64,000 nt of DNA from Melastoma dodecandrum (GCA_029817715.1 JARUPY010000090.1:2108001-2172000); one strand, 5' to 3'; positions 28,316 to 38,475 are shown, counted from the first letter of the stretch. Notes: generated by a model not told the origin, from the sequence alone. Translations and numbers: made by a program.

Positions 28316-28999
28316 TCAGAGCAGGTTCACGACCGCGGTTGCGGTCGCCTGCGCCGACGCCGGGTTTTGTCCGGTCACCAAGCGTCCGTCGACGACGACG
28401 TTCGACAGGAACGGCAGCCAGCCCTTCTCGTACAGCGCCCCGCGCCGCCGCATCTCGGCCTCGGCATTGTAGGGCACCTTCTTGGCCACCCCGGCCAGCA
28501 CCTCTTCTGCCCACGAGTAGCCGGTCAGGCGACGCCCCTCGACGAGCAGACGGCCGTCGGAGAGCCGCGTGTTCAGGAGGCCGCAGTAGCCGTGACAGAC
28601 GGACGCCACCACGCCGTTGCGCTCGAAGATCGTGCGGGTGAGCGCCTGCAGGCCCGCATCGTCCGGAAAGTCCCACATCACCGCATGGCCGCCGGTGAAG
28701 TAGATCGCGTCGTAATCTGACGCATCGACCTCGTCAGGGCGCGCGGTCTCCGCGAGCAGCTTCTCGCGCGACGGCTTCCGCCACCAGGCCTTCGTCGCGC
28801 TGTCGAGATGAGGCCACTTGAGCGACCGCGGCTCGAGCGGCGTCGGGCCGCCCTTCGGGCTGACGAGACGCTGCTCCCAGCCGCGCGACGCGAACACGTC
28901 GTAGGCATGCGCAAGCTCGGACAGCCAGAGCCCGGTCGGCTGATCGGGGCTGGCGTAATGGGCTCGGTTCGTCACGACGTGAAGGACGCGCTTGTACAT
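28316..28999 (-). CDS. DJ-1/PfpI-superfamily protein (class I glutamine amidotransferase-like, Hsp31 type)
   Basis: 227 residues. The nucleophile elbow is GVVASVCHGYCGLLNT (Cys in VCHG), preceded by the oxyanion segment DAIYFTGGHAVMWDFPD. The N-terminal RVLHVVTNRAHYASPDQPTG and the SELAHAYDVFASRGWEQRLVSPKGG segment are typical of the Hsp31/YDR533C subgroup. Members are glyoxalase III-like or protein/nucleotide deglycases or chaperones; which applies is not decidable here. It is convergent with the Kazal-like gene. Confidence 0.87.
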   Translation of the reverse strand: MYKRVLHVVTNRAHYASPDQPTGLWLSELAHAYDVFASRGWEQRLVSPKGGPTPLEPRSLKWPHLDSATKAWWRKPSREKLLAETARPDEVDASDYDAIYFTGGHAVMWDFPDDAGLQALTRTIFERNGVVASVCHGYCGLLNTRLSDGRLLVEGRRLTGYSWAEEVLAGVAKKVPYNAEAEMRRRGALYEKGWLPFLSNVVVDGRLVTGQNPASAQATATAVVNLL

Positions 29000-29047
29000 G
29001 CGGCGACCTTCTCTCGGATTGTCCGCGAGGCCGCAACACGCTCGGCG

Positions 29048-31198
29048 TTAGCGACGCGTCGCTGCTGTGGATGCGAAGGTGCGCTCCCCCGCCGAGGCGC
29101 GCGTGCCCGAGGCCTTGTCGAGCGCAGCGCCGACATCGCCAGCGGTCAGCAGCTCCGGCAGCACGACCCCGCCCGGCGCGTTCGGGCCGTAGACGATGTT
29201 GAAGGGGATGCCGTAGCGGCCGTAGCCGGCGAGATAGGCGCCGATCGCCGGATCGGGTCGCGTCCAGTCCGCCTGCATCGACACGGTCTGCTCGTTGAGG
29301 CGCTTGGCGAGGTCGCTCTTCGACAGGACGAAGCGCTTGTTGGCCTGGCAGGTCAGGCACCAATCCGCCGTCACGTCGACGAACACCGTCTTGCCCTGCG
29401 AGACGAGGCTGCGGATCCGGTCGCGGTCGAACGCGGTCCAGGCGATGCCATCGTCGATGGCCGCGCCGCGCTTGCCGACCTCGATCGCGATGACGCTGGG
29501 CATCAGGATGGCTGCGAGGCCGAGGACGGTGACGACGGGCATCACGATGCCGCGCTGCGCCTCGGGCAGCCGGCCGCGGCCGTAGAGCAGCAGCGCGATC
29601 GCGACGAGCAGCAGCGCCAGCGACAGGCCGGCGATCAGGCTCACCTGTGCGACGAGGATGGTGACGAGCCAGACCGCGGTCGCGGCAAGCGGCAGCGCCA
29701 TGAGCTGCCGCAGCCGCAGCATCCACTTGCCTGGCCTCGGGAGCGCGGCGGCCAGGCGGGGGACGGCGGCGACGGCGAGATAGGGAAGGGCGAGACCGAC
29801 GCCCAGCGCGAGGAAAATGCCGAGCATCACGCCGGCATCGCCGGCGAGGGCGAAGCCGACCGCCGTGCCGAGGAACGGCGCCGAGCAGGGCGTCGCGAGC
29901 AGGGTGGCGAAGGCCCCGGTGACGAAATGGCCGGCGAGGCTCTCGTCTGACCCGGTGCGGCTCGAGGCGGCGCTGGCGACGAAGCGCGGCAGCGGCACCT
30001 CGAACAAGCCAGCGAGGTTGCAGGCGAAGACCGTGACCAGCACGGCCATCGCGGCGATGAAGGCCGGCATCTGGAATTGCAGGCCCCAGTTCACCGAATG
30101 ACCCGCCGCCTTCACCGCGATCAGCACACCCGCGATAGCGAGGAAGGAGACGATGATGCCCGCCGCCGTCGCCAAGAAGCCGGCGCGCACCGCTGCCGGT
30201 GCCCGGCCGCCCTGGCTCACCACAGAGATGAACTTCAGGCTCAGGACCGGCAGCACGCAGGGCATGAGATTGAGGATCAGGCCGCCCAGCAGCGCGATCG
30301 CGAGCATGGCGAGGAGCGACGGCCCCGGCTCTTCCTCCAGCGCCGACGCGCCCTGGGTGATTTCCGCCTTCTGCTCCAGCGTGCGCGGGCCGTCGGTGAG
30401 CGTCAGCGTGATCGGGCGACCGGTCAATCTGGCCCCGACGGGGAGAGGGCGCGCCAGCGGCAGGTCGAAGGTCGCGGCGCGGCGATCGGCGGAGAAGGCG
30501 GCGCGCGGCGCGCCGAGGCTGGCGTCGACCTCCGGGATGAGATCGGGCTGCGTGAAGGGCAGGTCGGACGTCGCCTTCACCTCGAGGGCCGGCTTGCCCT
30601 TGTCCGAGACCTCCTCGGCCCAGACGATCGCCAGGCCCGAGGCGCGGCTGTCGCCCGGTATCTCGGCGCGCGCCTTGGCGAGGAGCTGTGCATCGGCGTC
30701 GGGCGTCGGCGCGCCGCTCGGCACATCGAGCGCCAGATCGAAATGCTTCGGGATGCACTGCTCGGCGCAGACGAGGATGTCGAGGCTGAGCCGCAGGTCG
30801 AGGGGCTTGCCCTTGTCCGCGACCTTGAGGTCGAGCGGGAAGACGACGTCGTGCTTGTAGCCGAACGTGTCGATGCCGAGCACGGTGATGCGGTGCGGCG
30901 CTGGGTAGAGCAGGGTGGCCGAGGCCAGGTTTTGCGAGCCCTTCCAGTCGAGGGTCGGCGGCAGGCCGGCCTCGCCGGGCGAGCGCCAATAAGTCTTCCA
31001 GTCGCCCTCCAGTGCGATCTCGAGGCCGGCGGGCACGGTCGCCAGATCGCCGGTGCCACCGACGGCCGACAGCAGCCGCGCCGAGACATGCTCGCTCTTC
31101 GCCCAGGCGCCGGAGGAGGCCTGCGCCGGGCCGGCGAGAACCAGCGACAGCAGCGCGAGAGCGGCAAGCGCACCCTTCTTCATCTTCGTGCCTTCCAC
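29048..31198 (-). CDS. ScsB/DsbD-type membrane thiol-disulfide reductase
   Basis: 716 residues. A signal peptide (MKKGALAALALLSLVLAGPA) is followed by a periplasmic DsbD-alpha-like domain with LVCAEQCIPKHFDL. The DsbD membrane core carries cysteines in LNLMPCVLPVLSLKF and LATPCSAPFLGTAVGF across about eight helices. The C-terminal thioredoxin-like domain has DVTADWCLTCQANKRFV (WCLTC) near residue 610. This order fits ScsB, which passes electrons from cytosolic thioredoxin to periplasmic partners such as copper-tolerance thiol proteins. A preceding start at 31198 (MEGTKMKKG) or 31183 is possible. Confidence 0.9.
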   Translation of the reverse strand: MEGTKMKKGALAALALLSLVLAGPAQASSGAWAKSEHVSARLLSAVGGTGDLATVPAGLEIALEGDWKTYWRSPGEAGLPPTLDWKGSQNLASATLLYPAPHRITVLGIDTFGYKHDVVFPLDLKVADKGKPLDLRLSLDILVCAEQCIPKHFDLALDVPSGAPTPDADAQLLAKARAEIPGDSRASGLAIVWAEEVSDKGKPALEVKATSDLPFTQPDLIPEVDASLGAPRAAFSADRRAATFDLPLARPLPVGARLTGRPITLTLTDGPRTLEQKAEITQGASALEEEPGPSLLAMLAIALLGGLILNLMPCVLPVLSLKFISVVSQGGRAPAAVRAGFLATAAGIIVSFLAIAGVLIAVKAAGHSVNWGLQFQMPAFIAAMAVLVTVFACNLAGLFEVPLPRFVASAASSRTGSDESLAGHFVTGAFATLLATPCSAPFLGTAVGFALAGDAGVMLGIFLALGVGLALPYLAVAAVPRLAAALPRPGKWMLRLRQLMALPLAATAVWLVTILVAQVSLIAGLSLALLLVAIALLLYGRGRLPEAQRGIVMPVVTVLGLAAILMPSVIAIEVGKRGAAIDDGIAWTAFDRDRIRSLVSQGKTVFVDVTADWCLTCQANKRFVLSKSDLAKRLNEQTVSMQADWTRPDPAIGAYLAGYGRYGIPFNIVYGPNAPGGVVLPELLTAGDVGAALDKASGTRASAGERTFASTAATRR

Positions 31199-31431
31199 GC
31201 CGCCTCCTTTGCCCGCACAATCGTCGAGGCCTGCGGCGGAAATTCAGTGCCAAGCGTAAGTTACAACCTTCGTCGCACAAGCCGTGAGCGTTTCATGCCT
31301 GGCCCGCTCCGCAGGCGCCCGCCTCGAAGCAACACGTGCGCGCGGCCATTACGCAACGGCGCCTGTTGCCTTGGAGTGGCATTACGGCGCATAGGAACCC
31401 TCTGTAGACCGTGCATTTTGCCGCAAGACAG

Positions 31432-32241
31432 ATGACGAACGACACGTTCCCTCCCCTCGCCTCCTACCTCGCCAAGCTCGAGAGGCGTCGCTCGCTTCCT
31501 CCGCACGAGCGCGACGCGTTCCTGGAGCTGCCGGCCGTTCAGCGCCACATCAAGCCTCACGAGCTGGTGCTGAAGGAGGGGAAGACGGCCGATCACTGCG
31601 TCTTCGTGCTGCACGGCCTGATCAGCCGGCAGAAGAGCGCCAACCGCGTCAGCCACATCATCTCGATCAATTTTCCCGGCGACGCGGTCGACATGCAGAC
31701 GCTGTTCTTCCGGGAGACCGATCATACGCTCGTTGCGCACGAGCCGACGACGATCGTCGAGGTTCCACACGGCGCAATCATCGAGTTCTGCGACCGGAAC
31801 CCGTTCGCGGCCAAGATGCTCTGGCACGACACGCTCGTCGACAGCGCGATCTTTCGGGAGTGGGCGATGAACATCGGGCACCGCCGTGCCCCGCAGCGCA
31901 TCGGGTTCCTGCTGCTCGAGTTCGAGGCGCGGCTCGCCGCCGGCGGTCGCTCGTGCGACGGGACCTTCGAGATCAACCTGACGCAACAGGAACTCGCGAG
32001 CGCGCTCGGCCTGTCGCTCGTCCACATGAACAAGAGCCTGCGCCGGCTTCGCGAGGAGAAGATGATCGCCACGCGAGGGCGGGAAATCCACATCCTCGAC
32101 AAGCCGCGGCTGGTGAAGATGGTCGGCTTCGATCCGAACTACCTGCAGATCGAGACCGCCCCCGCGTTCGACAAGCCGGTTGCCTTCACCCCGTCGTCAT
32201 ATCCCGCGGCGCAGGCGAGCGCGGCGCCCGGGCCGCTCTGA
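31432..32241 (+). CDS. Crp/Fnr-family transcriptional regulator
   Basis: 269 residues from the ATG at 31432; a GTG at 31411 would add seven. The N-terminal cyclic-nucleotide-binding-like barrel includes HELVLKEGKTADHCVFVLHG, ISINFPGDAVDMQTLFF and TTIVEVPHGAIIEFCDRNP. The C-terminal winged helix reads INLTQQELASALGLSLVHM, NKSLRRLREEKMIATRGREI. No N-terminal Fe-S cysteine cluster is seen, so it is not a canonical Fnr. This Crp subgroup is very numerous in Hyphomicrobiales and effectors are mostly unknown. It is divergent from the ScsB gene. Confidence 0.88.
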   Translation: MTNDTFPPLASYLAKLERRRSLPPHERDAFLELPAVQRHIKPHELVLKEGKTADHCVFVLHGLISRQKSANRVSHIISINFPGDAVDMQTLFFRETDHTLVAHEPTTIVEVPHGAIIEFCDRNPFAAKMLWHDTLVDSAIFREWAMNIGHRRAPQRIGFLLLEFEARLAAGGRSCDGTFEINLTQQELASALGLSLVHMNKSLRRLREEKMIATRGREIHILDKPRLVKMVGFDPNYLQIETAPAFDKPVAFTPSSYPAAQASAAPGPL

Positions 32242-32262
32242 GCGGCCCGCCCGTCACCCTGA

Positions 32263-32766
32263 CTAGAAATCGACGACCTTGTTCTCGCCGACGTTCTTCG
32301 GCGATTCGCCCGTCAGGCGCGCCTTGGCGTAGCCCGTCGCATAGACCCACGCCGACGACGGCGCGTCCCAGTACTCGGCGGTCTCGACCGTCACCTTGAT
32401 CAGCGTGATCGACGGGTCGGCGGGGCCCTTCGGAAACCAGACGCGCAGCGCCTCGCTCCACAGGCTCTTCACCTTCGCCGGGTCGCGCACGAGCGCGGCC
32501 TTGCCGGCAAGCGAGACGTAGTTCTGGTTCTTCGGCTCGGCGTAGGCGAGCAGCACGTTCTGATGATCGCTGATCTCGTCCAGCTTCGGCGTACCCTCGC
32601 GCGACGCGAACCACAGGTCGCCGTCGAACTCGCGATTGAGTGCGGCCATCGGCCGCCCGTGGAGCTGGCCGTCGTTGCCGGTGGTCACCATGAGCGCGGT
32701 CTGGATGTCCTGGATCAGGCTCCAGACCTTCTGGCGGTCGTCAAGCGAGGTCGAGTGTTCGGCCAT
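32263..32766 (-). CDS. Pyridoxamine 5'-phosphate oxidase-fold general stress protein
   Basis: 167 residues of the split-barrel flavin-binding fold. Seen: VWSLIQDIQTALMVTTGND, GQLHGRPMAALNREFDGDLW, FASREGTPKLDEISDHQNVL and NYVSLAGKAALVRDPAKVKS. These match 'general stress protein 26'-type proteins. Members bind FMN or F420, but the reaction is not established. The start at 32766 is supported by GGGAG upstream, and the frame extends to 32796 without need. It is convergent with the Crp-type regulator gene. Confidence 0.88.
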   Translation of the reverse strand: MAEHSTSLDDRQKVWSLIQDIQTALMVTTGNDGQLHGRPMAALNREFDGDLWFASREGTPKLDEISDHQNVLLAYAEPKNQNYVSLAGKAALVRDPAKVKSLWSEALRVWFPKGPADPSITLIKVTVETAEYWDAPSSAWVYATGYAKARLTGESPKNVGENKVVDF

Positions 32767-32826
32767 GTCAGTCTCCCGTTGGAAAGCGCTCGCCAACAGG
32801 CTCCCGGCCGCCTTGGTTCCTAACCG

Positions 32827-33492
32827 TCAGCGCCCCCGCGGGTAGACGATGATCGACAGGTAGGTCATCGGCAGCTTCACGAGCGTCTCCGGCCCGTGCA
32901 GCGCGCCGGAGTCGAAGAGCAGCGTATCGCCGGGCCTGAGCCGAAACGTCTGCTCGGAATGGCGGTAGATGACCTCGCCGGTGAGCATGTAGATCAGCTC
33001 GGTGCCGGCATGCCGGAACCCGGTATAGGCCTCGGCATCGTTCTTCAGCGTGATGAGGTAGGGCTCGACGACGATGTCGCCGCCGAGCACCGCGCCGAGC
33101 AGCTCGTAGACGTGGCCCGCCTTGCTGCCGCGCCGCTCGATCACCACGCCCTTGCTCTTCGGCACGTACGAGCAGTCGCGCTTCTCCTCGAACGAGGCGA
33201 AGAGCGAGGTGAACGGGGTGTTGAGCGCCTCGGCGAGAGCGCGGATCGTCGACAGCGACGGCGAGATCTGGCCGTTCTCGATCTTCGACATCATGCCGAC
33301 GGAGATGCCGGCGGCGGCCGCCAGATCGTTGAGCGACAATTCCTGCTCGCGCCGCAACAGCCGCACCTGCAGGCCGAGCGCCTTCTCGAGGCTGCGGCTG
33401 GCTTCCGGCGGCGCGTTCGAGAGCGTGGCGAGGGGTTCTGGCACCAACTTGACCGGGCCTGCCTTGGCCGGCTTCTGCTTCGCGATCGCCAT
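32827..33492 (-). CDS. XRE-family regulator with C-terminal cupin domain
   Basis: 221 residues. The helix-turn-helix reads LGLQVRLLRREQELSLNDLA, AAAGISVGMMSKIENGQIS, PSLSTIRALAEALNTP. The C-terminal cupin sensor includes VVEPYLITLKNDAEAYTGF, HAGTELIYMLTGEVIYRH and LRPGDTLLFDSGALHGPE. This PuuR/SutR-like architecture commonly represses a neighbouring catabolic operon and is released by a small ligand. It is divergent from the amidase-permease-formamidase-biuret hydrolase operon across 454 bases, so it is the likely regulator of that operon. Confidence 0.9.
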   Translation of the reverse strand: MAIAKQKPAKAGPVKLVPEPLATLSNAPPEASRSLEKALGLQVRLLRREQELSLNDLAAAAGISVGMMSKIENGQISPSLSTIRALAEALNTPFTSLFASFEEKRDCSYVPKSKGVVIERRGSKAGHVYELLGAVLGGDIVVEPYLITLKNDAEAYTGFRHAGTELIYMLTGEVIYRHSEQTFRLRPGDTLLFDSGALHGPETLVKLPMTYLSIIVYPRGR

Positions 33493-33946
33493 CAAACATC
33501 CATCCGGCCGAGTCTGCCTCGACGTCAGGTTGAAACCCGACGCGGCGCAATGCAAGTCCAAGCAGGGTTCGCGCCCGGCCACGGCGGCACGGCCACAGGC
33601 GCTTTGTCGCAGCCGTTCGTGGCGTCGGCCGGCCTCTCGATAGCGCTCGGGAAGCAGATTGCTCGATCCGCACGCCTCCTGCCGTTTTCGTGTTCAGACG
33701 CTAGGCGCGAGGGGCCTGCGAGCAGCTCGCGGGCTCACCGACGATCCTGCCGGCAACCTACGCGATCTCACGTATTGCGGCGCGCTCGGCTCGCGGATGA
33801 CCTTAGGGGCACTACCCGACCAACGACACTTCCTTAGCTGAGACCTCCGATCGATGGTCCTATCCAAAACCTTGTCGTGATGCGCTCTCGACGGAGAAGT
33901 GGCCTGATGATTGCGACCAGCCTCAGATGATTGCGACCAGTCTCCA
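33493..33946. promoter_or_regulatory. Divergent control region of the amidase/biuret operon
   Basis: 454 bases with no supported gene, between the XRE-cupin regulator and the amidase. The clearest structure is a tandem 15-base direct repeat GATGATTGCGACCAG (33906-33920 and 33926-33940, 20-base period) ending seven bases before the amidase ATG. It could be a double operator or a duplicated leader segment. Promoters in both directions must lie here, but none is assigned. Confidence 0.5.
33906..33940 (+). repeat. Tandem direct repeat before the amidase start
   Basis: GATGATTGCGACCAG occurs at 33906-33920 and 33926-33940, separated by CCTCA. The second copy ends at the position where a ribosome-binding site would be expected, and no purine-rich site is otherwise visible. 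Confidence 0.7.
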
Positions 33947-35407
33947 ATGACCGACCTCTGCGCTCTGGACGCCACCGCCCTGGCCGAGGCCGTTCGAGAC
34001 AAAACCGTCTCCGCCGTCGAGGCCACGCGCGCATCGATCGCCCGGATGGAGGCGCTCGAGCCGACGCTCCATGCGTTCTGCACGCCGACGCCCGAGCTCG
34101 CGTTGAAGATGGCCGCGCGTGTCGACGAAGCGATCGCGGCCGGCGAGGAGGTCGGTCCGCTCGCCGGCATTCCGATCGGCATCAAGGACCTTATCTGCAC
34201 TAAGGGTATCCGCACGGTGTCCGGCTCGCCGGCCTACGAGGACTTCGTGCCCGAAGAGGACGACATCGTCGTCGAGCGCGCGATCGCCGCCGGCGCCATC
34301 ATCCTCGGCAAGACCAACGTGCCGGAGTTCGGCTACAGCGGCGTCGGCCACAACCCCGTCTTCCCGACGACGCGCAACCCGTGGAACCCGCAGCTCACGT
34401 CCGGAGGTTCGAGCGCCGGTTCCGGCGCGGCGGTGGCGTCCGGCATGTGCCCGCTCGCCTTCGGCAGCGACGGCGGCGGCTCGGTGCGCATCCCCGCCGC
34501 GCATTGCGGCCTGTTCGGCATGAAGGCGAGCATGGGCCGCGTCCCGCTCTATCCCGGCTGCCGCGACGAGCGCTACCCCGGCGTCTCCGGCTGGGAGTCG
34601 CTCGAGCACATCGGGCCGATGAGCCGCACGGTAGCCGACGGCGCGCTGATGCTCTCCGCCATCGCCGGACCCGACATGCGCGACCGCCATTCGCTGCCCG
34701 ACGAGGGCGTCGGCTGGGTCGATGCCGCGCGCGCGGGCGACCTGCGCGGGCTGCGCGTCGCCTACAGCGCCGACTGGGGCTACGCCGCGGTCGACCCGCA
34801 GGTGCGCAAGATCGTCGGCGAGGCGGTCGAGGTCTTCGAGCGCGACCTCGGCTGCATCGTCGAGGCGGCGCATCCCAACTTCCCCGATCCCGCCGAGGCG
34901 TTCTGGGCGCTGGTCGCGCTCGAGACCGACCTCGCCGGCATGCGCGCGATGGTCGAGGAGTACGGCGACCGCATGAGCGCGCATGTCGTCGCGCTGGCGA
35001 CCCGCAAGTGGACGGGCGACGAGTTCAACGCGGCGGTCATCAAGCGCAAGGCCGTGGTCAACGCGATGTGGCGCTTCATGACGCGCTACGACATCGTGCT
35101 GACGCCGACGCTGGCCGTGCCGCCCTTCGCGCTCGCGATGCAAGGCCCCGATCAGATCGACGGCCGCATGGTGGCGACCTCGGCGTGGCTCGCCTTCACC
35201 TATCCGATCAACCTCACCGGCCAGCCCGCCGCGTCCGTTCCCGCCGGCTTTACCGAGGACGGCCTGCCGATCGGGCTGCAGATCATCGGTCGTCATCTCG
35301 ATGACCGCGGCGTGCTGCGCGCCGCCGCCGCATTCGAGGCGGCGCGCCCATGGAAAGACCGCGTGCCGCCGATGGTGGCGGCGCTGAAGACGGAGGCCCG
35401 CGCATGA
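33947..35407 (+). CDS. Amidase-signature family amidohydrolase
   Basis: 486 residues. The Ser-cisSer-Lys triad is complete: Lys80 in [17 protein letters not shown], Ser155 in [16 protein letters not shown] and Ser179 in [15 protein letters not shown], with the usual 24-residue Ser-Ser spacing. The nucleophile environment ([10 protein letters not shown]) is standard. It lacks the C-terminal extra domain of full-length allophanate hydrolase AtzF. In this operon an amide such as a urea or biuret derivative is the likely substrate, by context only. Its TGA overlaps the permease ATG (ATGA), indicating translational coupling. Confidence 0.9.
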   Translation: MTDLCALDATALAEAVRDKTVSAVEATRASIARMEALEPTLHAFCTPTPELALKMAARVDEAIAAGEEVGPLAGIPIGIKDLICTKGIRTVSGSPAYEDFVPEEDDIVVERAIAAGAIILGKTNVPEFGYSGVGHNPVFPTTRNPWNPQLTSGGSSAGSGAAVASGMCPLAFGSDGGGSVRIPAAHCGLFGMKASMGRVPLYPGCRDERYPGVSGWESLEHIGPMSRTVADGALMLSAIAGPDMRDRHSLPDEGVGWVDAARAGDLRGLRVAYSADWGYAAVDPQVRKIVGEAVEVFERDLGCIVEAAHPNFPDPAEAFWALVALETDLAGMRAMVEEYGDRMSAHVVALATRKWTGDEFNAAVIKRKAVVNAMWRFMTRYDIVLTPTLAVPPFALAMQGPDQIDGRMVATSAWLAFTYPINLTGQPAASVPAGFTEDGLPIGLQIIGRHLDDRGVLRAAAAFEAARPWKDRVPPMVAALKTEARA

Positions 35408-36702
35408 CGACCCTGACAGGCGACCATTCCGTCGATCACGCCCTCGGCGAAGAGTTCGAACACGAGGCCGTTCCCGCAGCGCGCCGCCAGAGCCTCGGCT
35501 CGGTCGCCGCGATCTGGTTCGGCTTCCCGATGATCCTCACCAACGCCGTCTTCGGCGGGATCATCACCTACAATCTCGGCTTCTGGGCGGCGCTCGGGGC
35601 GCTTGTCACCGGCAACGCCGTGCTCGCGATCTACGTCGGTGCGCTCAGCGCCATCGCCGGGCGCACCGGGCTCAACTTCGCGATGCAGGCGCGCCGCACC
35701 TTCGGCACGAAGGGCTTTGCCATCGCCTCCGGCTTCCTCGCGACGATCGTCGTCGGCTGGTACGCGTTCCAGACGGGCCTGACCGGCGCGACGCTGCACG
35801 ACAGCTTCGGCTGGAACACGACGCTGCTGATCGTCATCGCGGCGGTGCTCTACACCGCGATCACCTACGTCGGCGTGCGCGCGCTCACCATCATCGGGCT
35901 CATCGCGGCGCCACTGTACGTGATCCTTGGCCTCGTCGCCGTGGCGATCATCGCCAGGACGCACGACCTCGGCGCGGTCACGCAGTTCGCCGGCCACGCC
36001 GGCGGCATGACGTTCGCCGGCGCAGTGACGCTCGTCGTCGCGACCTTCGCCGACAGCGGCACGATGACGGCGGATTTCACGCGCTGGTCGCGCTCGGGCA
36101 AGGAGGCGGTGCTCGCCGCGCTTACCGCCTTCCCCGTCGCGAACCTCGTCTCGCAATTGTTCGGCGTGGTCGTGGTCGCGGCCGGCGCCGCGGCGGCCCC
36201 GGCGACGGACGGCGGCAATTTTCTGTCGCTGATGACCGGCCACGGCGCCTTCCTCAGCGCGCTCTCCGTGGCCTTCGTCTTCGTCAACCTGGGCTCGGTC
36301 TGCACGCACTGCCTCTACAACGGCGCGGTGGGCTGGAGCCATCTCGCCGGCAGCCAGATGCGCCGCCTCACGCTCATCCTCGGCGTGATCGGCGGACTCC
36401 TCGCGGTGGCCGGCATCTGGAGCTTCTTCCTGAGCTGGCTGAACCTGCTCGGCATCTTCGTGCCGCCGATCGGTGCGGTCGTGATCACCGACCAGCTCCT
36501 GCTCGGCGGCATCGACCGGCCTGCCGCCGAAACCCCGTATCGCGTCTCCGCCTTCGTCGCCTGGGCCGCCGGTGCCGCCGCGGCGATGCTGGTGCATCTG
36601 GGCATGCCGGGGCCCGGCGAGGCGGTCACCGGCATGGTCGTGGGCGGCGTGGTCTACGCGGTCGCCATGCGCACGCGCGTGGCCGCCGCCGTGGCGTCCT
36701 GA
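35404..36702 (+). CDS. NCS1-family (CodB-like) nucleobase/amide permease
   Basis: 432 residues with about 12 membrane helices. NCS1/purine-cytosine permease features: [20 protein letters not shown] at the N terminus, [40 protein letters not shown] and [19 protein letters not shown]. It would import a polar nitrogen compound across the inner membrane. The adjoining amidase, formamidase-like and biuret-hydrolase-like genes suggest biuret, a urea derivative or a related amide rather than cytosine. The gene starts inside the amidase stop and ends 18 bases before the next gene. Confidence 0.9.
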   Translation: MTTLTGDHSVDHALGEEFEHEAVPAARRQSLGSVAAIWFGFPMILTNAVFGGIITYNLGFWAALGALVTGNAVLAIYVGALSAIAGRTGLNFAMQARRTFGTKGFAIASGFLATIVVGWYAFQTGLTGATLHDSFGWNTTLLIVIAAVLYTAITYVGVRALTIIGLIAAPLYVILGLVAVAIIARTHDLGAVTQFAGHAGGMTFAGAVTLVVATFADSGTMTADFTRWSRSGKEAVLAALTAFPVANLVSQLFGVVVVAAGAAAAPATDGGNFLSLMTGHGAFLSALSVAFVFVNLGSVCTHCLYNGAVGWSHLAGSQMRRLTLILGVIGGLLAVAGIWSFFLSWLNLLGIFVPPIGAVVITDQLLLGGIDRPAAETPYRVSAFVAWAAGAAAAMLVHLGMPGPGEAVTGMVVGGVVYAVAMRTRVAAAVAS

Positions 36703-36720
36703 ACAGAGCGAGGCTTCGCC

Positions 36721-37743
36721 ATGAACGGACTTGGTGGACTGAACAAATCGCCGAACGGCGTCGTCATCGGCCTCGTGCAGCTCAAGCTCGAGCAGATCGA
36801 CACGCCCGCCGACGTCGCGCGGCAAACGCGGAAGATCGTCGAGCTCGTCGCCAAGGCGCGGCGCAACGTAGCCGGCATGGATCTGGTCGTGTTCCCCGAA
36901 TACGCGCTGCACGGCCTGTCGATGAACATCGATCCGTCGATCATGTGCCGCATGGACGGGCCCGAGGTCGCGGCGTTCAAGCAGGCCTGCATCGACAACA
37001 GGATCTGGGGCTGCTTCTCCATCATGGAGTTCAACCCCGAGGGCAATCCCTACAACGTCGGGCTGATCATCGACGATGCCGGCGAGATCAAGCTCTATTA
37101 CCGCAAGATGCATCCCTGGGTGCCGGTCGAGCCGTGGGAGCCCGGCGACCGCGGGATCCCGGTCATCGACGGCCCCAACGGCTGCAAGCTCGCGCTGATC
37201 ATCTGCCACGACGGCATGTTTCCGGAGATGGCGCGCGAATGCGCCTACAAGGGCGCGGAGATCATGCTGCGCACCGCCGGCTACACCGCGCCGATCCGCG
37301 ACGCCTGGCGCTTCACCAACCAGGCCAACGCCTTCCAGAACCTGATGGTGACCGCCAACGTCTGCATGTGCGGCTCGGACGGCACGTTCGACTCGATGGG
37401 CGAAGGCATGGTCTGCGACTTCGACGGCGCGATCATCGCCCACGGCACGACGGGGCGGCCCGACGAGATCATCACCGCCGAGGTGCGGCCGGACCTCGTG
37501 CGCGAGGCGCGCGCCGGCTGGGGCGTCGAGAACAACATCTACCAGCTCGGCCACCGCGGCTACGTCGCGGTGAAGGGCGGCGCGGGCGACTGCCCGTACA
37601 CCTTCATGCACGACCTCGTCGCGGGCAGGTACAAGCTGCCGTGGGAGGCCTCTGTGAAGGTCACCGACGGCACCGGTTGCGGCTTTGCCGCGCCGACGCG
37701 GATCAACACGCCCGGCGACAGGCTGCCCGAGGCGGCGGAATGA
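36721..37743 (+). CDS. Formamidase-like aliphatic amidase (nitrilase superfamily)
   Basis: 340 residues, the length of AmiF/AmiE amidases. The Glu-Lys-Cys triad is visible: Glu60 in [15 protein letters not shown], Lys129 in [20 protein letters not shown] and Cys162 in [18 protein letters not shown]. The N terminus [20 protein letters not shown] resembles the formamidase 'MG..G...KP..G....lvQ' start. The family hydrolyses formamide or short aliphatic amides to ammonia, and substrate choice here is not fixed. The stop overlaps the ATG of the following gene, so the operon is tightly coupled. Confidence 0.88.
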   Translation: MNGLGGLNKSPNGVVIGLVQLKLEQIDTPADVARQTRKIVELVAKARRNVAGMDLVVFPEYALHGLSMNIDPSIMCRMDGPEVAAFKQACIDNRIWGCFSIMEFNPEGNPYNVGLIIDDAGEIKLYYRKMHPWVPVEPWEPGDRGIPVIDGPNGCKLALIICHDGMFPEMARECAYKGAEIMLRTAGYTAPIRDAWRFTNQANAFQNLMVTANVCMCGSDGTFDSMGEGMVCDFDGAIIAHGTTGRPDEIITAEVRPDLVREARAGWGVENNIYQLGHRGYVAVKGGAGDCPYTFMHDLVAGRYKLPWEASVKVTDGTGCGFAAPTRINTPGDRLPEAAE

Positions 37744-38450
37744 CCGCCGCGGCGTCCCCCGCGGTGGGCGGCGAAATCTATGTCGCCGCCGATCCCTATC
37801 CGTGGCCCTACGACGGCGCGCTGCGGCCGGACAATACCGCGCTGATCACGATCGACATGCAGGTCGATTTCTGCGGCAAGGGCGGCTACGTCGACGCGAT
37901 GGGCTACGATCTCAGCCTGACGCAGGCGCCGATCGCTCCCATCAAGGCGCTGATGGCGGCGATGCGGGCCGGCGGCTTCACGATCATCCACACGCGCGAG
38001 GGCCATCGCCCCGACCTCGGCGACTTGCCGGCCAACAAGCAGTGGCGCTCGCGCCGCATCGGCGCCGGCATCGGCGACCCCGGCCCCTGCGGCCGCGTTC
38101 TGGTGCGCGGCGAGCCGGGCTGGGAGATCATCCCCGAGCTCGCCCCGCTGCCTGGCGAGATCGTCATCGACAAGCCCGGCAAGGGCTCGTTCTGCGCCAC
38201 CGACCTGGAGCTGATCCTGCACACCCGCGGCATCCGCAACCTCGTGCTCACGGGAATCACCACGGACGTTTGCGTCCACACCACCATGCGCGAGGCCAAC
38301 GACCGCGGCTTCGAATGCCTCATCGTCGCCGACTGTTGCGCGGCGACCGATGCCGGCAACCACGTCGCGGCGCTGAAGATGGTGACGATGCAAGGCGGCG
38401 TGTTCGGCGCCGTCGCGCCCAGCAGCGCCGTGCTCGCCGCGCTGGCCTAG
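37740..38450 (+). CDS. biuH: Biuret hydrolase-like cysteine hydrolase (isochorismatase fold)
   Basis: 236 residues. The sequence [39 protein letters not shown] and [19 protein letters not shown] closely follows what is recalled of Rhizobium leguminosarum biuret hydrolase BiuH. The catalytic Asp39-Lys145-Cys178 spacing (106 and 33) equals that of BiuH (Asp36-Lys142-Cys175). BiuH turns biuret into allophanate and ammonia. Triuret hydrolase and RutB are related, but no rut genes lie near. An allophanate hydrolase is not in the window. The symbol is by similarity recalled, not by search. Confidence 0.82.
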   Translation: MTAAASPAVGGEIYVAADPYPWPYDGALRPDNTALITIDMQVDFCGKGGYVDAMGYDLSLTQAPIAPIKALMAAMRAGGFTIIHTREGHRPDLGDLPANKQWRSRRIGAGIGDPGPCGRVLVRGEPGWEIIPELAPLPGEIVIDKPGKGSFCATDLELILHTRGIRNLVLTGITTDVCVHTTMREANDRGFECLIVADCCAATDAGNHVAALKMVTMQGGVFGAVAPSSAVLAALA

Positions 38451-38475
38451 CGACGATCCTTGCGGGCTCGGGCCT

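Noticed and set aside
37740..38450. Identification of the cysteine hydrolase as RutB (ureidoacrylate amidohydrolase)
   Set aside because: No other rut genes are present, and the [13 protein letters not shown] start and [10 protein letters not shown] stretch match BiuH/triuret-hydrolase proteins.
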